Positions 1-6,838 of a stretch of 24,892 bases of DNA are shown here, in pieces. This stretch comes from an uncultured Prevotellaceae bacterium (GTDB lineage: Bacteria > Bacteroidota > Bacteroidia > Bacteroidales > Bacteroidaceae). Each line of letters starts with the position of its first letter. The stretch's first letter is position 1. The notes below the pieces were generated by a model. The model worked only from the letters and a program-made list of their open reading frames with translations, was not told the DNA's origin and searched no databases. A program made the position numbers and the translations under genes. The stretch is taken from assembly GCA_905202115.1 (NCBI GenBank), contig CAJKQZ010000013.1, forward strand, positions 1-24,892, written 5' to 3'.

Positions 1-116
1 AATATGTCTGAGATAATTCAAAATATCTCAGACATATTTTTCGCTATATATACACACGCTGATTATCAAGTGCTTGACCGCTGACCGTTTTTGTCTGCAA
101 AACCCGTAGGAAAAGC
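1..116 (-). repeat. Composite palindromic repeat, copy A (cut by window start)
   Basis: Positions 1-15 and 24-38 are perfect inverted copies (AATATGTCTGAGATA and its complement). On the minus strand the following flank (about 41-103) matches the left flanks of the copies at 6521 and 13236: a GCAGACAAAAACGGTCA block, then ACTTGATAATCAGC, then TATATATAGCG. The element is therefore in reverse orientation and its other half is missing because the window begins inside the palindrome. It lies upstream of porX. The rest of the gap (117-325) shows no gene I can support. Confidence 0.85.
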
Positions 117-297
117 ACCGCGGAAAATCCGGCTGCAACAAAATACAAATTATCTAAAACATACTTTCCGTACCCTCCCCAAAAGGAGCATAAGACAAAC
201 ACACATACAGGCTGTCGGGAGTTACCCATTTTGCGATATGCCGTACCCGAAGCGTCAAAAATTCGTTTTTGCGTTCTTCGGTTAATGCTTTTATCGT

Positions 298-305
298 TAT
301 ATTCG
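298..305 (+). promoter_or_regulatory. Weak candidate -7 box for porX
   Basis: TATATTCG differs by one base from the Bacteroidetes -7 consensus TAnnTTTG and lies 20 bases before the porX start codon. No good TTTG (-33) element is found 19-21 bases upstream, so this is only a suggestion. Confidence 0.25.
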
Positions 306-325
306 CAATCTAAAAGAAGAGAACA

Positions 326-1876
326 ATGCAAAACGGCAAGCTATTGTGGGTAGACGACGAAATCGACTTGCTGCGCGCCCACATAATATTTCTCAACAAT
401 AAAGGTTACAGTGTAGATACCGCGACCAACGGTACCGATGCGCTTGAAATGTGCCGCGAAACGCCCTACGACCTAATAATGCTCGACGAAAACATGCCAG
501 GGCTCAGCGGGCTCGAAGTGCTCATGCAGATAAAGGAGTTCCTGCCCGCCACTCCCGTAGTAATGGTAACCAAGAGCGAAGAAGAGAACATAATGGACCA
601 GGCCGTTGGGCAAAAAATAGCCGACTATCTGATAAAACCCGTAAACCCGAACCAGATACTCCTTGCCCTGAAAAAAAACATACATAAAAACGAAATCGTA
701 GAAGAAATAACACAAAGCGGATATCGCCAGCAGTTCAACAGGATAAGCATGCAGATAAGCGATTCCATGTCGGCCGACGACTGGAAAGACGTTTACAAGC
801 GCCTTGTGTTCTGGGAACTCGAACTTCAGGACACTGGCGGGGCAATGGACGAAATGTTGAGAATGCAGAAAGAAGAAGCCAACAACGCATTCGCAAAATT
901 CGTGCGGCGCAACTACATCGGCTGGATTGCCAATCCCGACAAACGCCCGCTGATGAGCCACGACCTGTTCAAGAAACGTATATTTCCGTTGCTCGACGCA
1001 GGCGAGAAAGTGTTTCTGCTCGTGTTCGACAATTTCCGCTACGACCAGTGGCGCACACTGAGCAAAGACCTCGCCGCGCAATTCGTCATCGACGAAGACC
1101 TGTACTTCAGCATACTCCCCACAGTGACGCAATACGCACGCAACGCCATATTCTCCGGTCTGATGCCGCTGCAGATAGAAAACATGTTCCCCGACCTGTG
1201 GGTGAACGAGGACGAAGAAGAAGGGAAAAACCTGAAAGAACGCGAACTCATCGAAACCCAACTGCGCAGATACCGCCGCAAGGACAAATTCTCATACAAC
1301 AAGGCCAACGACTCTGTAGCAACCGATAAAATTGCCACACAAATAGACCAGCTTTCGAACAACGACCTGAACGTATTGGTAGTAAACTTCATCGACATAC
1401 TATCGCACGCCCGCACCGAGCAGAAAGCCGTGCGCGAACTGGCGGCCGACGAAGCCGCCTACCGAAGCATAACGCTCTCGTGGTTCCGCCACAGCGCTAT
1501 GAACGAACTGTTCAAAAAACTCGCAGAGCAGGATTTCACTATAATCATCACCACCGACCACGGAAGCATTAGAGTAAGCCAGCCAACAAAGGTGATAGGC
1601 GACAAGAACGTGAACACAAACCTGCGCTACAAGTTAGGAAAAAACCTGAAGTACAACACAAAGGAAGTTTTCGACGTTAAGCGTCCCGCCGACGCGCAGC
1701 TACCCTCGCCGAACCTTTCCACAACCTATATCTTTGCCACCGGCAACCGCTTCTTTGCCTACCCCAACGATTTCAACTACTACGCGCGATATTACAGCAA
1801 CACATTCCAGCACGGCGGCATTTCTATGGAAGAAATGATTGTTCCGCTGATTACACTTAGAGGAAAAAAGCACTGA
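326..1876 (+). CDS. porX: PorX-type response regulator with PglZ phosphatase domain
   Basis: This 516-residue protein matches the architecture and usual length of PorX, the regulator of the type IX secretion system in Bacteroidetes. Residues 1-120 form a receiver domain with acidic residues D10/D11, phospho-acceptor D54 in IMLDEN, T82 and K104 in LIKP. A helical linker leads to a C-terminal PglZ/alkaline-phosphatase fold. The likely metal-binding and catalytic set is visible: D235 (FDN), a threonine in LPTVTQYARN (T266 or T268), D357 and H361 (DILSH), D411-H412 (TTDHGS) and H496 (QHGG). PglZ domains of this kind act as zinc-dependent phosphodiesterases on oligonucleotides. The sensor kinase PorY is not in this window. 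tsaE follows after 30 bases, so the two are probably co-transcribed. The ATG at 326 begins immediately before the receiver domain, which supports this start. Confidence 0.93.
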   Translation: MQNGKLLWVDDEIDLLRAHIIFLNNKGYSVDTATNGTDALEMCRETPYDLIMLDENMPGLSGLEVLMQIKEFLPATPVVMVTKSEEENIMDQAVGQKIADYLIKPVNPNQILLALKKNIHKNEIVEEITQSGYRQQFNRISMQISDSMSADDWKDVYKRLVFWELELQDTGGAMDEMLRMQKEEANNAFAKFVRRNYIGWIANPDKRPLMSHDLFKKRIFPLLDAGEKVFLLVFDNFRYDQWRTLSKDLAAQFVIDEDLYFSILPTVTQYARNAIFSGLMPLQIENMFPDLWVNEDEEEGKNLKERELIETQLRRYRRKDKFSYNKANDSVATDKIATQIDQLSNNDLNVLVVNFIDILSHARTEQKAVRELAADEAAYRSITLSWFRHSAMNELFKKLAEQDFTIIITTDHGSIRVSQPTKVIGDKNVNTNLRYKLGKNLKYNTKEVFDVKRPADAQLPSPNLSTTYIFATGNRFFAYPNDFNYYARYYSNTFQHGGISMEEMIVPLITLRGKKH

Positions 1877-1906
1877 ATATCTCACGAACGAACAAACACA
1901 CAGAAT

Positions 1907-2320
1907 ATGGAAATAACAATGCGCTCGCCGAATGACATAGAAACCGCCGCACGCGAATTCGCGGCAGTTATGGGAGCACACAAGATATTCGCTTTTTACG
2001 GCACAATGGGAGCCGGAAAAACAACATTCATCCGCGCCGTATGCAAAACGCTCGGAGTTACGGAAGAAGTCACCTCGCCGTCGTTCGCAATAGTGAACGA
2101 ATACCGCAGCGACGTTACGGGAGCGCGTTTCTTCCACTTCGATTTCTACCGAATCAAGAAAATCGAGGAAGTTTACGACCTCGGCTATGAAGACTACTTT
2201 TACGGTGACGGCACATGCTTCATAGAATGGCCCGAACTCATTGAAAACCTACTGCCCGCCGACGCTGTAAAAGTAACTATAGAAGTGCAGCCCGACGGTT
2301 CGCGCAAAATATCGTTTTAA
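1907..2320 (+). CDS. tsaE: tRNA t6A37 biosynthesis ATPase TsaE
   Basis: This 137-residue protein is a full-length TsaE, the ATPase that works with TsaB and TsaD to make N6-threonylcarbamoyladenosine at position 37 of ANN-decoding tRNAs. A Walker A loop GTMGAGKTT is at residues 32-40, followed by the family motif SPSFAIVNEY, the HFDFYR stretch and FIEWPE near the end, all typical of TsaE. It follows porX by 30 bases and precedes frr by 85 bases on the same strand. Position next to porX is common in Bacteroidales, in my recollection, and probably reflects shared transcription rather than shared function. TsaB and TsaD are not in this window. Confidence 0.93.
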   Translation: MEITMRSPNDIETAAREFAAVMGAHKIFAFYGTMGAGKTTFIRAVCKTLGVTEEVTSPSFAIVNEYRSDVTGARFFHFDFYRIKKIEEVYDLGYEDYFYGDGTCFIEWPELIENLLPADAVKVTIEVQPDGSRKISF

Positions 2321-2405
2321 AGCGGAAAGCCAAAGCGGCACTGCGCTGAACGCCGGCGCAGAAAGCATAAGACAAAAACATTAACAAACCTATAAACACA
2401 CAACA

Positions 2406-2966
2406 ATGTTCGACGTAAAGAAATGTCTCAACGACTGCGACGAGAAAATGGAAATGGCAGTGCTTCACCTTGAAGAAACCCTCGCTACAATACGCGCAGG
2501 AAAAGCCAACGTGCACATTCTCGACGACATCCGCGTAGATTCCTACGGTTCCAAAGTTCCCCTCAACCAGGTGTCGGCCCTGACCACTCCCGACGCCCGA
2601 ACGATAGCCATAAAGCCCTGGGACAAAAACATGTTCCGCCCAATAGAAAAAGCTATCATCGACTCGAACGTAGGTATCATGCCTGAAAACAACGGCGAGA
2701 TAATACGCCTGGCCATTCCACCCCTTACCGAGGAACGCCGTCGCCAGCTTGCAAAACAATGCAGCAAAGAAGGCGAAACCGCCCGCATAAGCATTCGCAA
2801 TACACGCCGTGAAGGAATCGACACGCTCAAGAAGGCGATAAAAGACGGCCTCAGCGAGGACAACGAGAAAGACGCAGAAAAAGAGCTGCAGAACCTGCAC
2901 GACAAAAACATCAAGAAGCTCGACGCCCTGCTTGCCGCAAAAGAAAAAGAAATAATGACAGTTTAA
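2406..2966 (+). CDS. frr: Ribosome recycling factor
   Basis: The 186-residue product has the size and features of ribosome recycling factor, which with EF-G splits the post-termination ribosome. Recognisable segments are the N-terminal helix ending in LATIRAGKANVHILDDI, the beta domain with GSKVPLNQVSALTTPDARTI and IKPWDKN, and the charged C-terminal helices with PPLTEERRRQLAKQ and RNTRREG. Its stop codon TAA (2964-2966) shares one base with the rsgA start (TAATG), which points to translational coupling. Both products act on ribosomes, so the arrangement makes functional sense. Confidence 0.96.
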   Translation: MFDVKKCLNDCDEKMEMAVLHLEETLATIRAGKANVHILDDIRVDSYGSKVPLNQVSALTTPDARTIAIKPWDKNMFRPIEKAIIDSNVGIMPENNGEIIRLAIPPLTEERRRQLAKQCSKEGETARISIRNTRREGIDTLKKAIKDGLSEDNEKDAEKELQNLHDKNIKKLDALLAAKEKEIMTV

Positions 2967-3895
2967 TGCGAGGCACCGTAATCCGCACTACCGGCGGGTC
3001 TTACTCGGTGCTTACCGACGACGGGCATGAGGTGGAATGCACTGTGCGCGGTAATTTCCGCCTGCGCGGCTTGCGCACCACCAATCCTGTAGCTGTGGGA
3101 GACGATGTGGAAATAACGCTCTCTCCATCGGGCGCGGGTATGATAGTAGCCGTGGGCGACCGCCGAAACTACATTATCCGCCGTTCCACAAACCTGTCGA
3201 AGCAAAGCCAGATTCTCGCGGCCAACATAGACCTTGTACTGCTGTTCGTAACAATAGCGAGGCCGGAAACCTTTCCCGCATTCATCGACCGCTTCCTTGC
3301 TTCGGCCGAGGCATACAGTGTGCCGGTAAGCATTGTTTTCAACAAAACAGACGCATACTCTATGGAAGAGACGAAGCAGATGATACAAATGGCTTCGGTT
3401 TACGAAAACATAGGTTACGACGTACGCAAGATTTCCGCGCTGCAACCAGCCGACAACGACATAAAAGAAATGCTGCGCGGGCGGATAACCCTGCTCGCAG
3501 GCAACTCAGGCGTAGGAAAATCAACGTTCGTAAACTCGCTCGTGCCCGAAGCGGGAGCCAAAACGGCCGGAATATCCGAATCGCACCTCACAGGAATGCA
3601 CACCACCACCGACAGCCGCATGTACAGCCTACCTTTCGGAGGTTACGTGATAGATATTCCGGGAATAAAAGGATTCGGATCGTTCAACATGCAACGCGAA
3701 GAGATAAGTCACTACTTCCGCGAGATTTTCTCGAAAGGGCGCGAGTGCAGATTTGCCAACTGCACCCACACCACAGAGCCGGGCTGCGCCGTGAAGCAGG
3801 CCGTGGAGGAAGGAAGCATTGCCGCGTCGCGTTACACCTCATATCTCGGTATGCTCGACGACGTAAACGAGAGCAAATACCGACAGGCATACTGA
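2966..3895 (+). CDS. rsgA: Small ribosomal subunit biogenesis GTPase RsgA
   Basis: This 309-residue protein is a circularly permuted GTPase that helps late maturation of the 30S subunit. An N-terminal OB-fold (about 1-65) precedes the GTPase motifs in permuted order: G4 NKTD (126-129), G1 GNSGVGKST (179-187), a G2 HTTT segment (212-215) and G3 DIPG (230-233). The C-terminal zinc site is complete, with C261, C266, H268 and C274 in the usual C-x4-C-x-H-x5-C spacing. The start codon overlaps the frr stop by one base. A strong terminator follows 23 bases after the stop. In Bacteroidetes and other bacteria RsgA is a (p)ppGpp target, which links it loosely to rel in the same window, though the genes are in separate operons. 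Confidence 0.96.
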   Translation: MRGTVIRTTGGSYSVLTDDGHEVECTVRGNFRLRGLRTTNPVAVGDDVEITLSPSGAGMIVAVGDRRNYIIRRSTNLSKQSQILAANIDLVLLFVTIARPETFPAFIDRFLASAEAYSVPVSIVFNKTDAYSMEETKQMIQMASVYENIGYDVRKISALQPADNDIKEMLRGRITLLAGNSGVGKSTFVNSLVPEAGAKTAGISESHLTGMHTTTDSRMYSLPFGGYVIDIPGIKGFGSFNMQREEISHYFREIFSKGRECRFANCTHTTEPGCAVKQAVEEGSIAASRYTSYLGMLDDVNESKYRQAY

Positions 3896-3918
3896 AACTG
3901 CCGCATTCCAAAACATAC

Positions 3919-3960
3919 ATACGGCCTTGTCACATCCCGACAAGGCCGTATTTGTTTTTA
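3919..3960 (+). terminator. Intrinsic terminator of the porX-tsaE-frr-rsgA operon
   Basis: A perfect 13-bp stem (3919-3931 with 3939-3951, ATACGGCCTTGTC and complement) encloses a 7-base loop and is followed by TTGTTTTTAT. It starts 24 bases after the rsgA stop. Confidence 0.92.
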
Positions 3961-4049
3961 TGCTTGAAAAATCATCCCGTTCCAACTTATAGAAAATATA
4001 TAGTTCCACCTACAATCTGTGCGGAACAAAAAACGGAGTTTCTCTTCCC

Positions 4050-4077
4050 ACCTGACATTTTGTCAGGTCGTTTTTTT
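4050..4077 (+). terminator. Second terminator-like hairpin, possible end of a small RNA
   Basis: ACCTGACA (4050-4057) and TGTCAGGT (4061-4068) form a perfect 8-bp stem with a three-base loop, followed by CG and seven T. It lies 90 bases beyond the rsgA terminator, where no coding gene is present. Either it is a back-up terminator or it ends a short untranslated transcript in about 3965-4077. That stretch also holds a 5-bp GTTCC/GGAAC pair (4003-4007, 4023-4027). I see no convincing promoter for such an RNA. Confidence 0.6.
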
Positions 4078-4101
4078 CATGCCGGCAAAAAGAGCCCGAA
4101 A

Positions 4102-4180
4102 AATTATCTCAGACATATTTTAAAATATCTCAGAGATAATTCAAAATATGTCTGAGATAATTTTTTCTACAAGCGGGAAG
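4102..4180 (+). repeat. Three-unit palindromic repeat, copy B
   Basis: Three units of about 21 bp stand in a row. The outer ones (4102-4121 and 4143-4162) are perfect 20-bp inverted copies, AATTATCTCAGACATATTTT and complement. The middle one contains the palindrome TATCTCAGAGATA. A T-run and the motif AAGCGGGAAG (4171-4180) follow; GCGGGAAG also follows the units in copies C, D and F. In the rest of the rsgA-GH127 gap (4181-4510) I see no gene, only a near-copy of the 4050 hairpin at 4213-4231. Confidence 0.9.
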
Positions 4181-4510
4181 TGTTTTTCCAAGTGCCGACG
4201 GGAGGTGCGGACACCTGACAAAAATGTCATGTTCTGAAAAGTCCAACGGCTGTTCCGAAGTCAAAGCAGCAGGGCCCTGCGATTGCAGTTGCCTACAAAC
4301 AGCACAAATGCAACAACACGATAAAAGCAGCAAAGAACGCCTGCCGGTTTTATCGGAAAAAGCCAGCCACGCCCACTAAACATCTATAGGGCCATTGTTA
4401 TTCCGAAACTTTTTCACGAGAAAAGTGCCCTACCATTAGAACACACTAAAACTTACAAAAGCAAAAATGATAAAAGAGAATCAAAATCAAATATAACCAC
4501 GAAAAAATCA

Positions 4511-4518
4511 TATATTTG
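4511..4518 (+). promoter_or_regulatory. -7 box for the GH127 gene
   Basis: TATATTTG is a perfect match to the Bacteroidetes TAnnTTTG -7 element. It lies 24 bases before the ATG at 4543, giving a leader of about 20 bases. It also shows that the TTG at 4516, in frame upstream, is inside the promoter and cannot be the start. No TTTG element stands at the expected -33 position. Confidence 0.65.
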
Positions 4519-4542
4519 TCTATAATATTAAAACTTACCGAC

Positions 4543-6420
4543 ATGAAAACAATATTTTCCGCAGTTTTTATCCTCGTTACATCGTCCTGCATAGCAGCCC
4601 TGCCTGCGGCAAACGATCAGAAAGCGAAGTCTCTGAAAAGCAAAACTCCGCGCGTTGAAAGCATAAAAATCGGCGGGCACCTCGGCGAATGTATCGACGC
4701 ATGTTTCACACATAGGGTGCTCGGAGAGAATACGGAAGAGCTGATTGAACCATTCCGCCACAAAGAAGAAAAAAACATGTGGCAAACAGAATTCTGGGGA
4801 AAATGGATGCTCGGCGCAGCAGATATGTACCGCTACACCCACAATGCGCAGCTGTACGAAAAGATGAAGGAATCGGTGGACAAAATAATAGCCACACAAC
4901 TCCCCGACGGATACATAGGCAATTACGCAACCGGATACCGGCTCAAGGAATGGGACGTGTGGGGACGCAAATACGTAATGCGCGGCCTTCTTGAATGGTA
5001 CGAAATCTCGGGCAACAAAGCTGCACTCGAAGCAGCGCGCAAAGAAGCCGACTGCCTCATGAATGAGCTTGAACAGCAGGGAAAAAGTATCGTGGAGACA
5101 GGAAACTACCGCGGAATGGCAAGCGCTTCCGCACTCAATGCCATAGTAAAACTTTACAAAGCCACCGACGACAAAAAATATCTGGACTTCGCAGAAAAAA
5201 TAGCGGCCGACCTCGAATCTACCAAAGGCCCTAAACTGATAGAAAAAGCACTTGCAGGAGTACCCGTGGCCGCGCGCTTTCCGCATCCGCAAAGCTGGTA
5301 CACTTACGAGAACGGACAGAAAGCCTACGAGATGATGTCGTGCTACGAAGGTCTGCTCGACCTGTATGCCATTACGGGAAACGAAACGTATTTCAAGGCG
5401 GCAAAAGCGGCTACCGACAACATTATCGACACGGAAATAAACATAGCCGGTTCAGGAAGCTCGCACGAATGCTGGTATGGCGGAAAAGTGCTACAGGCAC
5501 GCCCTACGTTCCACACTATGGAAACCTGCGTAACCACCACGTGGCTGCAACTTCTGAACAGGGTGCTTTCGATGACAGGCGAAAGCCGCTATGCCGACTT
5601 CATGGAGCAGACAATATACAACGCACTGCTCGCCTCACTTAAAAACGACGCCTCGAGAATAGCCAAATACATGCCGCTCGAAGGAGTTCACACCCCTGGA
5701 GAACAGCAATGCGGAATGACGACGAACTGCTGCAATGCAAACGGGCCGCGCGGCTTTGCACTCATTCCCAAAACGGCTTACACCGTAAAAGAATCGGAGA
5801 TAACGGTGAACTTCTACGCGCCGTCGGAAGCCACAATAAACATCGGCGGCAAAAACACCGTGGAACTCGTACAGACGGGAGACTATCCCAAAGGTAACAC
5901 GGCTGAAATAAAAATCGGGCTGAAGAAAAAAGCCGGCTTCACGCTCAGGCTTCGCATTCCAGCATGGAGCAAAGGTTCTGCCGTAACCATAAACGGAGAA
6001 GCCGTGAAAAACGTAAACAGCGGCGACTACCTTACACTCAACCGCACGTGGGAAAACGGCGACGCCGTGGCCATAAATTTCGACATGAACCCGCGAGTGG
6101 AAAGGCTCGACAACTGCGAAGCGATTATATGGGGCCCCATTGCGCTGGCACGCGACAGCCGCTTCAACGACGGCTTCGTGGACGAGGCTGTAACGGTGGT
6201 AAACAACAACGGAAGCGTGAACCTCACTCCCGCTGAGGCACCGGCATGGGCCTGGATGAGTTTTAAAGCCCCTGTAGTGCTCGGCCTGGACCAGATAGAC
6301 CACGGCAATGCAAAAGATGTATTGTTCTGCGACTTTGCCTCGGCCGGCAACACGTGGAACCCGTCCGAACGCTACCGCGTGTGGCTGCCCGAAGCCCTCG
6401 ACGTAACGAAAGCCAAATAA
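4543..6420 (+). CDS. Exported GH127 family (DUF1680) glycosidase, putative beta-L-arabinofuranosidase
   Basis: The 625-residue product belongs to the GH127/DUF1680 family, whose characterised member HypBA1 from Bifidobacterium longum removes beta-L-arabinofuranose using a zinc-bound cysteine nucleophile. The equivalent residues appear present: a glutamate in SSHEC (E309), E327-T-C329, and the C396-C397 pair in TNCCNANGPR. The order and rough spacing fit the E322, E338, C340, C417, C418 set of HypBA1. Residues 1-25 form a signal peptide; C16 in VTSSC is a poor lipobox, so it may be periplasmic rather than a lipoprotein. An (alpha/alpha)6 barrel occupies the first two thirds and beta-sandwich domains the rest. 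No SusC/SusD pair, regulator or other glycosidase is next to it, so it is not in a visible polysaccharide utilisation locus. Substrate is inferred from family only. Confidence 0.88.
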   Translation: MKTIFSAVFILVTSSCIAALPAANDQKAKSLKSKTPRVESIKIGGHLGECIDACFTHRVLGENTEELIEPFRHKEEKNMWQTEFWGKWMLGAADMYRYTHNAQLYEKMKESVDKIIATQLPDGYIGNYATGYRLKEWDVWGRKYVMRGLLEWYEISGNKAALEAARKEADCLMNELEQQGKSIVETGNYRGMASASALNAIVKLYKATDDKKYLDFAEKIAADLESTKGPKLIEKALAGVPVAARFPHPQSWYTYENGQKAYEMMSCYEGLLDLYAITGNETYFKAAKAATDNIIDTEINIAGSGSSHECWYGGKVLQARPTFHTMETCVTTTWLQLLNRVLSMTGESRYADFMEQTIYNALLASLKNDASRIAKYMPLEGVHTPGEQQCGMTTNCCNANGPRGFALIPKTAYTVKESEITVNFYAPSEATINIGGKNTVELVQTGDYPKGNTAEIKIGLKKKAGFTLRLRIPAWSKGSAVTINGEAVKNVNSGDYLTLNRTWENGDAVAINFDMNPRVERLDNCEAIIWGPIALARDSRFNDGFVDEAVTVVNNNGSVNLTPAEAPAWAWMSFKAPVVLGLDQIDHGNAKDVLFCDFASAGNTWNPSERYRVWLPEALDVTKAK

Positions 6421-6520
6421 AACAAGCCCGTAAACGGCACGAACCGTCCTGCTTTCATCCACGCTTGCGGAACAGAAAAGAATTGCCGCTTTTCATAAAA
6501 TCCGCAATGCCTTGCCGGAA

Positions 6521-6697
6521 GAGTTTGCAGACAAATACGGTCACCCACCAAGCACTTGAAAATCAGCACATGTATATATAGCAAAAAATATGTCTGAGAT
6601 ATTTTGAATTATCTCAGACATATTTTCGATTACCTCCCTTGTATTTTCAATTTACTGCGGGAAGTTTTTTACCATGTACAAAAAAATATATTTTTCG
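6521..6697 (+). repeat. Composite palindromic repeat, copy C (complete)
   Basis: A complete copy of the long element. The left flank (6521-6582) carries GTTTGCAGACAAATACGG and GAAAATCAGC. The core (6585-6626) is an inverted pair of 21-bp units. The right flank (6627-6697) carries CTCCCTTGTATTTTCAATTT, GCGGGAAGTTTTTTACC, then an A/T-rich tail. The stretch CTCCCTTGTATTTTC is itself a diverged third unit. The element lies in the 418-base convergent gap between the GH127 gene and rel. The rest of that gap (6421-6520, 6698-6838) shows nothing I can name, and no separate terminator for rel is obvious. Confidence 0.9.
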
Positions 6698-6838
6698 CGC
6701 AAGGCTGTTTCCCGAAATCAATTATCCCGACTGTTTCTTCGCGGGCCCGCTTAAATTCACATCTAACTTACGTCAGAATACATTCCCGACAATTATTATC
6801 GGCAGCAAGAAAAATTCCATGAAATGCCCGCCGGAGCA

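Noticed and set aside
44..331. Minus-strand 95-codon frame at the window start
   Set aside because: Its C-terminal part is the translated repeat flank (copy A) and the rest has no protein-like pattern.
473..1261. Minus-strand frame inside porX
   Set aside because: Low-complexity Val/Phe/His-rich translation typical of an antisense frame; porX is certain.
4102..4180. Repeats as a CRISPR array
   Set aside because: Units are contiguous, alternate in orientation and have no unique spacers; no cas genes are present.
4516..4542. TTG start nine codons upstream for the GH127 gene
   Set aside because: It lies within the TATATTTG promoter box and would put a charged stretch before the signal peptide.
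4528..6462. Two minus-strand frames opposite the GH127 gene
   Set aside because: Antisense shadows with no domain; the plus-strand protein shows catalytic motifs throughout.
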